DNA of 64,000 nt from SXTU01 sp964496695 (GTDB lineage Bacteria > Verrucomicrobiota > Verrucomicrobiia > Limisphaerales > SXTU01). The position numbers and the translations under genes are program-made. Position 1 is the stretch's first letter. The number at the start of each line of letters is the position of its first letter. The notes beneath the pieces were generated by a model, which saw only the letters and a program-made list of their open reading frames with translations, ran no database searches and had not been told where the DNA came from. Shown here piece by piece: positions 27,028-35,876 of the stretch. The DNA lies in assembly GCA_964496695.1 (NCBI GenBank), contig CAZCBE010000006.1, forward strand, positions 57,717 through 121,716, written 5' to 3'.

Positions 27028-27774
27028 TCAATCCCTTGCCTCGTTCAGGGCGAGCGCGAGGGTGGCGAGGGCGGCGGTGTCGCAGCGGAGGACGAGCGGG
27101 CCGAGGGTGATGGGCTGCACGCCGCGGCTGACGAGGGTGGCGATTTCCTGCGGGGTGAAGTCGCCTTCCGGGCCGACCCAGATGGCGACGTGGGCGGGGC
27201 GTTGACCGGTCCGCACCTGATGCTCGGTGAAGACGGTGCGGATCGGGCGCGCGCCGGGGTGGAGTGAGGCGACGAGGGCGAGTTCGAAGCGTTCGTTGCG
27301 GCGCAGGAAGTCCGCAAAGTTCACGGGGGTCTCGATCTGCGGGAGCCAGGGGTTGCCGCATTGCTTCACGGCTTCGAGCGCGGTGGTGCGCCACTTCTCC
27401 AGCTTGTTCGCGGCGTGATTTTCATCGGGGCGGGAGATGGTGTGCTCGGTGAGGAGGGGCACGATGCGGGCCGCGCCGAGTTCGGTGGCCTTCTCGACGA
27501 TGGTGTCCATGAGCCGGCCCTTGGGCAGGGCCTGGAGGAGCGTGACCGCGCACGGCAGCGGCGGGTGGACGATGCGCTCGCGCACGGCGACGCGCACGGC
27601 GCGCTTGTCCGCCGCGAGGACGGAGCCGCGTGCCTCGACGCCCGCGCCATCGAGGAGGGTCACGGCGTCACCAGGGCCGAGGCGCAGGACGCGGAGGGCG
27701 TGGTGGGACTCCTCCGACGAGAGCGTGGCCTCCGCGCCGTTCGCGGTGCCGGGGGGGATATGAAAGCGATGCAC
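27028..27774 (-). CDS. rsmE: 16S rRNA m3U1498 methyltransferase
   Basis: 248 aa, typical size. It methylates N3 of U1498 in 16S rRNA using SAM. The N-terminal PUA-like part begins HRFHIPPG; the SPOUT knot at the C-terminus shows WVGPEGDFTPQEI and LGPLVLRCDTAALATLAL, the family signatures. The start is GTG at 27774, because the family begins with an HRFF-type motif; the frame open to 27984 crosses repeat DNA. Confidence 0.93.
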   Translation of the reverse strand: MHRFHIPPGTANGAEATLSSEESHHALRVLRLGPGDAVTLLDGAGVEARGSVLAADKRAVRVAVRERIVHPPLPCAVTLLQALPKGRLMDTIVEKATELGAARIVPLLTEHTISRPDENHAANKLEKWRTTALEAVKQCGNPWLPQIETPVNFADFLRRNERFELALVASLHPGARPIRTVFTEHQVRTGQRPAHVAIWVGPEGDFTPQEIATLVSRGVQPITLGPLVLRCDTAALATLALALNEARD

Positions 27775-28190
27775 GGGGGAAGAGTCGGCAACCAGGGCGG
27801 GAGTGCAAGTCTGGCCTCGGCCCGAACGCTGAAGTTTGACCACGGTTGGACACGCCTTGGGAGCGGTCGGCCGGAAGCACGTCGTGTCGCTCAGAGTGAC
27901 ATGACATCGTGAGAGATACTCGCGCCAGTTCGGTGAGCGCCTTATCCGTGTCCAACCGTGGTTGCCAAGTTCCTGTTTCAGCACACGGGTTCAGTTTTTC
28001 TGCCCCTCGATTCTCTTGCCCATTTCCGTGGTGGTTGACGGCCGCTGTCCCGGTTTGAACTTTGTCCGTCGCCCACCTTTGGGGGCATGGGTGCGGTCGG
28101 CTGGCGTTTGGCGGCACACCCTCGTCAGAAACTGCTTCAACTCTTTGTGTTCTTTGCGCCCTTTCGCGGCTAGCATCCAGCCCGTTCCGC
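27775..28190. other. Intergenic gap with one inverted pair
   Basis: 416 nt between divergent genes. CCACGGTTGGACACG (27840-27854) and its exact complement (27947-27961) form a 15-bp inverted repeat. TTTGCGCCCTTTCGCGG lies near 28153, just before the next start. Promoters for rsmE and the glycosyltransferase are expected; none is clear. Confidence 0.5.
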
Positions 28191-29342
28191 ATGAACATCG
28201 CCTACGTCACGGCTGACGACCCGCACAACCTCAAGAGCTGGTCGGGCCTCTCCTATCACATCGCGGAGTCGCTCAAGCCGCATGGGGCGCAGATTCATTA
28301 TCTCGGCCCGCTGCAGTCGGAGGTCTCCCCCACCATGGGGCTGCGGCGGCGCTTCTGGCGCCTGTTTGGCAAGGACCTGCTGGAAGACCGCGAGCCATCC
28401 ATTGTCCGTGGCCGTGGCCGGCAGGTGATGGAGAAACTGCGCGGCGTGGATGCGGACGTGATCCTCGCCACGCACACGGAACTGCTCGCCGAATTCCAAA
28501 GCGATCTGCCCATCGCCTATTGGAGCGACTCGAACTTCGGCTGCATGCTCGACGCCTATCCGTATTTTCAGGATCTGAACCCCTGCGTCATCCGGCGGGG
28601 GCATGAGTATGAGCGGCGCGCCTTGCAGCGGGCGGATCTCGTCTTCTACGCATGCGACTGGGCCCGCGACGCGGCCATCCAGCAATATGGTGCGGATCCA
28701 GACAAGGTGAAGGTGATTCCCTTCGGCGCGAACATCCAATGCGACCGCACCCCGGCGGACGTGGACCGGCTGATTGCCGCCCGGCCCAAGGACCGGTGCA
28801 ACCTCCTCTTCCTCGGCAAAGTCTGGGCGCGCAAGGGCGGGGACACGGCGGTGACCGTGGCCGAGCAATTGAACCAGTCCGGCCTGCCCACCACGCTCAC
28901 GCTCATCGGTTCCCAGCCCCCGGAAGGCAAGGTGCTCCCGCCGTTCGTCCGCAAAACCGGCTTTATCAACAAGAGCGACCCCGCCGGCCTCAAGCAGTTC
29001 AACGATCTCATTGCGGAGTCCCACTTCCTCATTCTGCCTTCGCGCGCGGAGGCGTTTGGCATCGTCTTCTGTGAAGCTTCCTCCTTCGGCGTGCCCAGTC
29101 TTGCCACCAAGGCCGGCGGCATCCCCACGGCGATCCATGACGGAGCCAACGGCCAGACCTTTCCGCTTGGCAGCCCGCCGGCGGACTACGCCGCGTTCGT
29201 CCGCCGGCACTTCGCGAACTACGCCGGCTATGAGGCCCTGGCCCGTTCGTCGTTCCGTGAGTTCCAGACCCGGCTCAACTGGGGCGTCTCCGGTGCGACG
29301 GCGATGGGCCATCTGCGAGCCATGCTGGAGAAGCGTCGCTGA
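28191..29342 (+). CDS. Glycosyltransferase family 4
   Basis: 383 aa. GT-B fold: the N-terminal acceptor domain opens MNIAYVTADDPHNLKSWSGL, and the C-terminal nucleotide-sugar domain has LLFLGKVWARKGGD and the E-x7-E motif in SRAEAFGIVFCEASSFGVP. Residues in between (DADVILATHTELLAEF) are typical for GT4. Likely makes an envelope glycan. The ATG at 28191 starts the conserved domain. A nitrilase gene follows 9 nt downstream. Confidence 0.9.
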   Translation: MNIAYVTADDPHNLKSWSGLSYHIAESLKPHGAQIHYLGPLQSEVSPTMGLRRRFWRLFGKDLLEDREPSIVRGRGRQVMEKLRGVDADVILATHTELLAEFQSDLPIAYWSDSNFGCMLDAYPYFQDLNPCVIRRGHEYERRALQRADLVFYACDWARDAAIQQYGADPDKVKVIPFGANIQCDRTPADVDRLIAARPKDRCNLLFLGKVWARKGGDTAVTVAEQLNQSGLPTTLTLIGSQPPEGKVLPPFVRKTGFINKSDPAGLKQFNDLIAESHFLILPSRAEAFGIVFCEASSFGVPSLATKAGGIPTAIHDGANGQTFPLGSPPADYAAFVRRHFANYAGYEALARSSFREFQTRLNWGVSGATAMGHLRAMLEKRR

Positions 29343-29351
29343 GCTTGTGCT

Positions 29352-30131
29352 GTGAACGCTTCGTTCCAACTCGCCCTTGCCCAAATGCTCGTCCTGCCGG
29401 GAGACATGGCGGGCAACCTCGCCCGGGCGGCGGACCGCATCGCCACCGCGGCCGCCCGTGGCGCGGATGTGGTGCTGCTGCCGGAGGCGCTGGACTGCGG
29501 CTGGGCGCATCCTTCCGCGCGGCATCTGGCCGGCCCGGTGCCCGAGGGGGATCCCTGCCGCCTGCTGCGCCTCGCCGCCCAGCAGCGGGGTGTCTTCGTC
29601 TGCGCCGGGCTGGTGGAGCGCGTGGGCTCCCAGTTTTTCAACGCCGCCGTGCTCATTGATCCGCGCGGCCGGGTCATCCTCCAGCACCGGAAGATCTACG
29701 AACTGGAGTTCGCCCGGAAGCTCTACGCGTGCGGTGACCGGCTCGGGGTGGTGGAGACTCCCTGGGGCAAGGCGGGCCTCATGATTTGTGCCGACGCGTT
29801 CGCTCCGGGCCAGGTGATCAGCCGCACGCTGGGCCTGATGGGGGCGCGGTTCATCCTGTCGCCCTGCGCGTGGGCCGTGCCGGCCGATCACGACCCGCAG
29901 CGCGAGCCGTATGGCCAGCTTTGGCTGGACAACTACGGCCCGGTGGTCCGGGACTTCGGACTGACCATCGCCGGCTGCAGCAATGTCGGCCCGGTCACGG
30001 CTGGCGAATGGGCCGGTCGGAAGTGCATCGGCAGTTCGCTCGTTTGCTCTCCCGTCGTGCCGGTCGCCGCGCGCGGGACCTACGGAGATTCGGCGGACGA
30101 AATCTTGATGGTGCGCGTGGAACCCGCCTGA
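29352..30131 (+). CDS. Carbon-nitrogen hydrolase (nitrilase superfamily)
   Basis: 259 aa with the complete catalytic triad Glu45 (LLPEALD), Lys114 (QHRKIYE) and Cys146 (LMICADAF). The fold cleaves C-N bonds of amides or nitriles; branch and substrate are not resolved. The start is GTG, 9 nt after the glycosyltransferase stop, so the two are probably co-transcribed. It converges on the receiver-kinase gene. Confidence 0.88.
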   Translation: MNASFQLALAQMLVLPGDMAGNLARAADRIATAAARGADVVLLPEALDCGWAHPSARHLAGPVPEGDPCRLLRLAAQQRGVFVCAGLVERVGSQFFNAAVLIDPRGRVILQHRKIYELEFARKLYACGDRLGVVETPWGKAGLMICADAFAPGQVISRTLGLMGARFILSPCAWAVPADHDPQREPYGQLWLDNYGPVVRDFGLTIAGCSNVGPVTAGEWAGRKCIGSSLVCSPVVPVAARGTYGDSADEILMVRVEPA

Positions 30132-30143
30132 AGGGCCGCGCTT

Positions 30144-31607
30144 TCAGGCCTGGCTCGCGGCGGCTTCTTGCGGTTCGTTCTCCGCTTTGGCTTCGTCCCC
30201 GCCGGGCTCGGGGGCGGGCGCATCCCCGGCCGGAGCTTCTTCATCCACCCACTCATCTTCAATGTTCACCGGGAGCAGGATCGAGAACTGGGTGGCGCAG
30301 TCGGGCCCCGGAGACTGCAGTTCGATTGCTCCGCCTGCCGCCCGGGCAATGGCGCGGGCCAGATGCAGCCCGGCTCCGGTGTGGGGCGGCGTCTTGGTGG
30401 TGAAGTAGGGGTCCCAGATCTTGTCCTGCCGGTCCTGCGGGATGCCGGGGCCGTTGTCCCGGATTCGGATGCTGACATCGGTCCGGATGCGCTCCACCCG
30501 CAGCATGATGCGCGGGATTTTGCCCGGGTCGTCCTTTGGCTGCTCCTCCTCCTTGTCATCATCGAAGTGGCGCTTGATGACCGGACCCTTCTCCGTGTGG
30601 GCCTCGATGGCGTTGTGCAGCAGGTAGAGGATCGCCCGGCTGATCTCGCTGCGCATGCCCCACCATTGCACCGTCGGGTCGAGCTGCTGGTCCACTTCGA
30701 TGCCGTAATAGGTGAACTCCGGCTCCAGCAGCTTGGTCATGTCCGCCACCAGCTCCGCCGGGCGGATCACCTGCGGGCTTCGGCTGTAAACGGACACGTT
30801 GAGCAGCCGGCGCAGGTGGTCGTTGACCTTCTGAAATTGCGAGTGGAGGAGCAGGAACCGCTGGCGCACGTCCTCGTCCAGCCGGTCGTCCACCATGAGA
30901 ATGCGGAGGCTGCCCAGCGCGTGGGCGAGGGGGTGGTGGATGTCATCGAGAAAGGACGCCGAGAGCTGGCCGAAACGCTTCTGCCAGTGCGTTGTGGTCA
31001 TGCCGTGCTGGAAGTCCTGCATCTTCTGCTGCAGTTCCGCCTGCGCGCGGCGTTGCTCATCGGGGTCCATGAGCTGGACGTTCAGCTCGTCAGTCAGGCG
31101 TTTGACCTGCAGCGCGGCGTGGACGCGCACGATGCATTCGTGCTGGTCCACGGGCTTGGTCAGGTAGTCGAAGGCGCCGATTTCCAGGCCGCGATGCGTG
31201 TCCTCGGTCTTGATGTCCCCGGTCATGAGGATGACCGGGATGTTGGCCGTGCGCGGGTCGTGCTTGATGGCGCGGCACACCTCGAAGCCGTCCATCCCCG
31301 GCATGGACACATCCACGATGGCCAGGTCCACGAGTTCCTTGGCGAGAAACTCCACCGCTGAGGCCCCGCTGCCGCAGGTGAAGCAGTCGGAGTTCATCGC
31401 CTTGAGGCAGTCGCGCACCTGACGGAGCGCGTCCGGCGTGTCGTCCACCGCGAGGATACGGGGGCGGGCAATGGCGGTTTTGGGAACCGCCTTGACCACC
31501 ACTTTGGGCGGGACAGAAGCAGACAGAGCCGAAGCAGGCGGGGCCGGACCAGACGGGGCCGAACCGGGCGGCCGGGCGGCTGCGAGTTTAAGCGGGACAG
31601 GCGGCAT
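30144..31607 (-). CDS. Receiver-histidine kinase fusion
   Basis: 487 aa. A receiver domain comes first (about 48-165; acidic pair 55-56, phospho-Asp99 in LAIVDVSMPGMDG, Lys151), then a coiled linker, a dimerisation helix with DDIHHPLAH (221-229) and an HATPase (N box LHNAIEA, DNGPGIP, GAGLHLARAIARAAGG). The N-terminal 45 residues are proline/alanine-rich and the C-terminus is acidic. There is no membrane segment, so it is cytosolic and must be fed by another kinase. The ATG at 31607 is preferred to 31715. Confidence 0.88.
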   Translation of the reverse strand: MPPVPLKLAAARPPGSAPSGPAPPASALSASVPPKVVVKAVPKTAIARPRILAVDDTPDALRQVRDCLKAMNSDCFTCGSGASAVEFLAKELVDLAIVDVSMPGMDGFEVCRAIKHDPRTANIPVILMTGDIKTEDTHRGLEIGAFDYLTKPVDQHECIVRVHAALQVKRLTDELNVQLMDPDEQRRAQAELQQKMQDFQHGMTTTHWQKRFGQLSASFLDDIHHPLAHALGSLRILMVDDRLDEDVRQRFLLLHSQFQKVNDHLRRLLNVSVYSRSPQVIRPAELVADMTKLLEPEFTYYGIEVDQQLDPTVQWWGMRSEISRAILYLLHNAIEAHTEKGPVIKRHFDDDKEEEQPKDDPGKIPRIMLRVERIRTDVSIRIRDNGPGIPQDRQDKIWDPYFTTKTPPHTGAGLHLARAIARAAGGAIELQSPGPDCATQFSILLPVNIEDEWVDEEAPAGDAPAPEPGGDEAKAENEPQEAAASQA

Positions 31608-31756
31608 CGTGCTTGCGCGGGACAATAGGAGCCGGTCAGGGCGGAGGCAAGCGGCAGATTGAAGCGGAGGAAAGAGTTGACGCCGCCCGTGCCTTGCGAC
31701 GGAATCCCCGCGCACCCTTGAATCCCGGGCGCGCCAACATCCCTACTGCCAAACCC

Positions 31757-32716
31757 ATGAGCACCAACCTCCTTTCCAGCCTCAAGCAGCACACCGTCGT
31801 CGTGGCCGACACCGGTGATTTCGAGAGCATCCGCAAGTATCAGCCGCGCGATGCCACCACGAACCCCAGCCTCATCCTCAAGGCCGCCCAGATGCCGGAA
31901 TACGCCGCCATCGTGGAAAAAGCCCTCGCCGAGGCGAAGCAGGAAGCCTCCGGCAACGCCCTGCTCGGCGTGGCCATGGATCGCATCGCCGTCGCGTTTG
32001 GCCTGGAGATTCTCAAGATCGTCCCCAACCGCGTCTCGACCGAGGTGGACGCCCGGCTCTCCTTTGACACTGCCGCCTCCGTGGCCAAGGCGCACTCCCT
32101 CATCGCCCGCTACCAGCAGGCGGGCATCGCCAAGGAGCGCGTGCTCATCAAGCTCGCCTCCACATGGGAAGGCATCCGCGCCGCTGAGGTGCTCAAGAAG
32201 GATGGCATCGCGTGCAACCTCACCTTGCTCTTCAGCTTCGCCCAGGCGGTCGCCTGCGCCGAGGCGGGCGTGCAGCTCATCTCGCCCTTCGTCGGCCGCA
32301 TCCTGGACTGGCACAAGAAGAGCACCGGCAAGGACTTCGTCGGCGCGGAAGACCCGGGCGTCGTTTCCGTCACCGCGATCTACAACTACTACAAGCGCCA
32401 CGGCTATACCACGGAGGTCATGGGCGCGAGCTTCCGCAACGTCGGCGAAATCCTCGAACTCGCCGGCAGCGACCTGCTCACCATCAGCCCGGCGCTACTC
32501 GAAGAGATGCAGAAGACCGCCGGCACCGTTGCCCGCAAGCTCAGCCCCGACACCGCCGCCACGCTGGGCCGCGAGAAGATCCACCTCGACGAGAAGTCCT
32601 TCCGCTGGCAGCACAACGAGGACGCGATGGCCACCGAGAAGCTCTCCGAAGGCATCCGCCTCTTCGCCGTGGACACCCTCAAGCTGGAGAAGTGGGTGAC
32701 GGAGAAGCTGAAGTAG
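31757..32716 (+). CDS. tal: Transaldolase
   Basis: 319 aa (E. coli TalB 317). It transfers a dihydroxyacetone unit in the non-oxidative pentose phosphate pathway. The Schiff-base lysine is K132 in VLIKLASTWEGI; TTNPSLILKAAQ, VSTEVDARLSF, ISPFVGRILDW and MGASFRNVGEI are conserved family blocks. The ATG at 31757 begins the conserved MSTNLLSSLKQ; the upstream open frame is not coding. Divergent from the receiver-kinase gene. Confidence 0.96.
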   Translation: MSTNLLSSLKQHTVVVADTGDFESIRKYQPRDATTNPSLILKAAQMPEYAAIVEKALAEAKQEASGNALLGVAMDRIAVAFGLEILKIVPNRVSTEVDARLSFDTAASVAKAHSLIARYQQAGIAKERVLIKLASTWEGIRAAEVLKKDGIACNLTLLFSFAQAVACAEAGVQLISPFVGRILDWHKKSTGKDFVGAEDPGVVSVTAIYNYYKRHGYTTEVMGASFRNVGEILELAGSDLLTISPALLEEMQKTAGTVARKLSPDTAATLGREKIHLDEKSFRWQHNEDAMATEKLSEGIRLFAVDTLKLEKWVTEKLK

Positions 32717-32909
32717 CCCGTAGTCGTAACCTTCAGGTTGCGAATCCCCCGGTGCGCGGCATTCATGCCGCTTTACCGAGCATTGGGTATGGTGGGCAAT
32801 ATCGGAGGGGGCTCCCAGTTCCTTCCGTTTTCGCGCCCTTTCGCGTGTTTCGCGGGCACGCTTTGGGAATTCGGGTTGAATTCGGTTCACAAAACCGAAT
32901 TATCCGCGC
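32717..32909. other. Gap with palindrome and GCGAAA words
   Basis: GTGCGCGGCATTCATGCCGC (32754-32773) is a half-copy of the 5007-type palindrome. TTTCGCGCCCTTTCGCGTG at 32829-32847 is a short-period word of the kind seen near 1630 and 33730. Confidence 0.5.
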
Positions 32910-33587
32910 ATGGCGAGCACGCAGAAGGAACAGGTGGCCGCATTTTACGAGGCCCACCACAGCCGCGGGAAGTATGACTACCTCTACGGCGGCGAGGACC
33001 GGAAGGAGTTGTTCGTCAAATTGGTCGGCACGGGGAAGAACATCCTCGAAGTCGGCTGCCGCGCGGGCAACCTCACCCAGCACTTCGCCGAGGGCAACAA
33101 GGTCGTGGGCGTGGACATTGACCGCGCGGCGCTGAAGCTCTTCGAGGAACGACTCGGTTTCAAGGGGCATTGGGTGGACGTGGACGAGGAACCGCTGCCC
33201 TTTCCCGACAAGTCCTTCGACGTGGTCGTCTTCTCCGAAGTGATGGAGCACGTGCGTTTCCCGCAAAAGGCGCTGGGCGAAATCCGCCGCGTGCTCAAGC
33301 TCAATGGCCGGCTCATCGGCTCGGTGCCCAACGCCTTCCGCCTGCGCAACCGCCTCCGCTTCCTCGTGGGCAACCAATACGAAAGCGACCCCTCGCACCT
33401 GCGCCAATATTCCCACTCGATCCTCCATCGCGAACTGGAGCCGCACTTCCGGGAGATCGAGCTGCACCCGGTGTCCGGCCATCTGCTCGGCGGCGGCAGC
33501 ACCGGCATTCCGGTCTTCCCATGGCTGCCCTTCCGCATCCGGGCGCTGTTCGCCCTGGATCTGGTCTTTGTGGGTGTGCCGAAATGA
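32910..33587 (+). CDS. Class I SAM-dependent methyltransferase
   Basis: 225 aa. The SAM-binding motif I is ILEVGCRAGNLTQHF (about 45-59), the acidic tip VVGVDID follows, and PFPDKSFDVVVFSEVMEH is the motif IV region. Methyltransf_11 type, commonly in polysaccharide clusters methylating sugars or lipid intermediates. Adjacent glycosyltransferases at 33766 and 35877 support an envelope-glycan role; the acceptor is unknown. Confidence 0.87.
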   Translation: MASTQKEQVAAFYEAHHSRGKYDYLYGGEDRKELFVKLVGTGKNILEVGCRAGNLTQHFAEGNKVVGVDIDRAALKLFEERLGFKGHWVDVDEEPLPFPDKSFDVVVFSEVMEHVRFPQKALGEIRRVLKLNGRLIGSVPNAFRLRNRLRFLVGNQYESDPSHLRQYSHSILHRELEPHFREIELHPVSGHLLGGGSTGIPVFPWLPFRIRALFALDLVFVGVPK

Positions 33588-33609
33588 ACTGCAGGGAAAA
33601 GGCTTTCGG

Positions 33610-33752
33610 CCCGCGAATGACGCGAATCCACGCGAATCAAATGATACGGTCCCGACCTCTCACCACCGCAGGCGCTTGGCTGAAGCCGGGTGCTGACCAG
33701 GGCACGTTTTGCTTGTCCGTCTTCATTCGCGTTTATTCGCGTGTTTCGCGGG
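33610..33752. repeat. ACGCGAATCCACGCGAATC inverted pair
   Basis: Left words at 33611-33640 and right words at 33723-33752 (ATTCGCGTTTATTCGCGTG) are approximate complements. One arm follows the methyltransferase stop, the other ends 13 nt before the next ATG. Confidence 0.7.
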
Positions 33753-33765
33753 CAACTCTTTCCCC

Positions 33766-34857
33766 ATGAAGCTCGCGCTCATCCGCCGCCAGTTTTCTGC
33801 CACCGGTGGGGCGGAGTTGTATCTCCAGCGCCTGCTCCAGGCCCTCGTGAAGGGCGGGCACGAGCCGCATCTCTACGCGGAGTCATGGGACGGGCGGCTC
33901 GACGGCGTCCACCTCCACGCTGTCCCGGTGGGCGGAGACCGCACGCAGCGTTCCACGCGCTTCGCCGATGCCGTGGCCGCCGAGCTGAAGAAGGACTCTT
34001 TTGACGTGGTCTTCAGCCTCGAACGCACGCACCAGCAGGACGTCTATCGCGCCGGGGACGGCGTGCATCGTGTCTGGCTTCAGCGTCGGCAGCAGTTCGC
34101 GCAATGGTGGCGCCGGCCCTTCGTCTGCGCCGGCGGCTTCCACCGCAACATGATGAAGCTGGAGGCGCGCACGTTTGATCCCGCCAACACCCGCCACGTC
34201 ATCGTGAACTCCGACATGGTGCGGCGGGAGATCCTGGAGAACTTCAAGTTCCCCGCGAGCCGCATCCATCTCGTCCGCAACGGCATTGACCTCGACCGCT
34301 ACCGGCGCGGCCAGCGGAACGCCACGCGTGAACGCTTTGGCATCAAGCCCGACGACACGTTGCTGCTTTTCGTCGGCTCCGGTTGGGAACGCAAAGGGCT
34401 GCGTTTCGTGCTGCGCGCCTTCCACCGGCTCAAGGCTCCGCGCGTGAAGCTGCTCATCGTCGGCAAGGGCAAGCCGCCCATCGCCCGTCCCGACGGGGCC
34501 ATTTTCGCCGGGCCGATGAGCGATGTCGAAAACGCCTACGCCGCCGCCGACCTGCTCGTCTTCCTGCCCATCTACGAGCCCGCGTCCAATGTCGTCGCCG
34601 AGGCGCTCGTCTCCGATCTGCCGGTCATCACCAGCTCGCTCAACGGCGCGGGCGAGATCATCACCCCGCGCAAGAACGGCACCGTCATCGCAGACCCGCG
34701 CGACACCGACGCCGTGGTCGAGGCCATCCGCTACTGGATCATGCAGCGCGGCCAGGCCGAGATGCCGCCCAAGCATGAGCTGAGCCTGGAGCGCAACGTC
34801 GAGGAGACGCTCGCGGTGCTGCAAATGGCAGCGCGGGAGAAGGGCAAGGCTCGGTGA
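33766..34857 (+). CDS. Glycosyltransferase family 4, WaaG-like
   Basis: 363 aa. Opens KLALIRRQFSATGGAELYL, has VNSDMVRREILENFKFP and VRNGIDLDRYRRGQRN in the linker, then LFVGSGWERKGLRFVLRAFH and the E-x7-E region PASNVVAEALVSDLPVI. The general look matches lipopolysaccharide core glucosyltransferases of the RfaG/WaaG type. The ATG at 33766 is preceded by a word repeat instead of a Shine-Dalgarno. Confidence 0.9.
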   Translation: MKLALIRRQFSATGGAELYLQRLLQALVKGGHEPHLYAESWDGRLDGVHLHAVPVGGDRTQRSTRFADAVAAELKKDSFDVVFSLERTHQQDVYRAGDGVHRVWLQRRQQFAQWWRRPFVCAGGFHRNMMKLEARTFDPANTRHVIVNSDMVRREILENFKFPASRIHLVRNGIDLDRYRRGQRNATRERFGIKPDDTLLLFVGSGWERKGLRFVLRAFHRLKAPRVKLLIVGKGKPPIARPDGAIFAGPMSDVENAYAAADLLVFLPIYEPASNVVAEALVSDLPVITSSLNGAGEIITPRKNGTVIADPRDTDAVVEAIRYWIMQRGQAEMPPKHELSLERNVEETLAVLQMAAREKGKAR

Positions 34858-34903
34858 CGGAAATTCGGCTGACACCAACGGCATCGCACCCTAGCGTTTG
34901 GGC

Positions 34904-35125
34904 ATGCAACTGACCGAGCAGCCAGCGGACCTGCGCCGATGGATAGAAGCGTGGCGCAGTGCCAGTGAAATGGTTGAAATGGAGCCTTTGCCTCAACTGT
35001 GGTGTGAACCACCAGTTTGGTCGGAGGCACTATTGGCTGTCCGTGAGGTGGAGCGGAGCCTCAACCAAGCCGGGCTTGGCATGGTGGCTCAGCAGGCGTG
35101 GTTCGCTAAGTGGCCGCGAGCATGA
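34904..35125 (+). CDS. Small hypothetical protein, cassette-like
   Basis: 73 aa from ATG 34904. Tryptophan-rich (LRRWIEAW, QLWCEPPVW, QAWFAKW) and acidic, with no recognised domain. It is first of three short genes in an 0.9-kb island of lower GC between two glycosyltransferases, all on the same strand. The island carries an attC-like site, so a captured gene cassette is the likely origin. Confidence 0.5.
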   Translation: MQLTEQPADLRRWIEAWRSASEMVEMEPLPQLWCEPPVWSEALLAVREVERSLNQAGLGMVAQQAWFAKWPRA

Positions 35126-35151
35126 GCAGTTTGTAGGCCGATTTACGCGTC

Positions 35152-35427
35152 ATGCACCCTCCATCTCACATAGACAAAGCACTCGTTTTGGAGTGGGCGT
35201 GGTCGGATTTACCATTTGGCAGTGTCTCATGCGCCGACGGCAGCGTTGTTGCGGTCATCCACGGTTTGGCTCTGTGTCAGTATGCCGGATCATCAGAGAT
35301 TTATCGCTTCAGTTGTGACAGCCGTTGGGAGTGCCAACAGGATCAGGTTTACGACTCCGTAGCGACCGCCAAAGCCGAGCTTCCCGAGCAATATCATTAT
35401 GCACCGATTCACTGGAAAACGGCCTAA
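35152..35427 (+). CDS. Small hypothetical protein, cassette-like
   Basis: 91 aa, unrecognised. Strand-rich pattern (SVVAVIHGLALCQYAG, EIYRFSCDSRWECQ) and a C-terminal acidic helix. The stop codon TAA lies inside GCCTAAC, the first core box of the attC-like site at 35422-35520, a classic arrangement in integron cassettes. GC is lower than in the neighbouring glycosyltransferases. Confidence 0.6.
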   Translation: MHPPSHIDKALVLEWAWSDLPFGSVSCADGSVVAVIHGLALCQYAGSSEIYRFSCDSRWECQQDQVYDSVATAKAELPEQYHYAPIHWKTA

Positions 35428-35520
35428 CTTTGCGCATCTCACCCGGCATGAGCGTCATGGTTGCAATCGTTGCGTCCCGTGCCTGGGTCGTTGAGCTTGG
35501 GGCGTTAGGCCGCATCGCGC
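35422..35520 (+). mobile_element. attC-like integron recombination site
   Basis: GCCTAAC (35422-35428) fits RYYYAAC and GTTAGGC (35514-35520) fits GTTRRRY; they are exact complements 99 nt end to end. Inner complementarity (CTCA with TGAG, CCC-GGCA with TGCCTGGG) allows the imperfect hairpin with unpaired bases expected of attC. The cassette ORF upstream ends in the first box and the next begins 3 nt after the second. No integrase is in the window. Confidence 0.6.
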
Positions 35521-35522
35521 GC

Positions 35523-35813
35523 ATGGCACTCCCTGACGACATCCTGGCAAAGATTCGGCAGGACTTTTCCGGCGGTGAGATGTTGCCGGTCATAGAGATC
35601 CTGATTGACCTGCAGAAGGAAGACGCGGGACTTTTCACCGACAGGGTTTTGCGGTGTATTCTTTTCGTGGCTCAAGGCAGATTCGATAGGCTAGCTGACG
35701 CAGTAGCGTTGGCACGTCGCGACCCACGAGACTTGATTGTTGACGCCGAGTTTGATGGACACTTTGGAGCACAGCACAGAGATTTGTCGTTACCTTTTGC
35801 GGCCTTGCACTGA
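35523..35813 (+). CDS. Small hypothetical protein, cassette-like
   Basis: 96 aa from ATG 35523, three bases after the second attC-like core box. Predicted helical (LPDDILAKIRQDF, VIEILIDLQKEDAG) with no recognised domain. The open frame extends upstream to 35325, but starting after the attC box is more natural. Lower GC than its surroundings. Confidence 0.6.
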   Translation: MALPDDILAKIRQDFSGGEMLPVIEILIDLQKEDAGLFTDRVLRCILFVAQGRFDRLADAVALARRDPRDLIVDAEFDGHFGAQHRDLSLPFAALH

Positions 35814-35876
35814 AGCGCAGCCTATCATGCAAACGTGGCACATCTTGTCAGCGGTGATTCAGAAGTTGCTACAAAC

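Noticed and set aside
34904..35151. A second attC site between the first two cassette-like genes
   Set aside because: No RYYYAAC/GTTRRRY pair with complementary arms could be found there; GTTTGGGC near 34896 does not fit.
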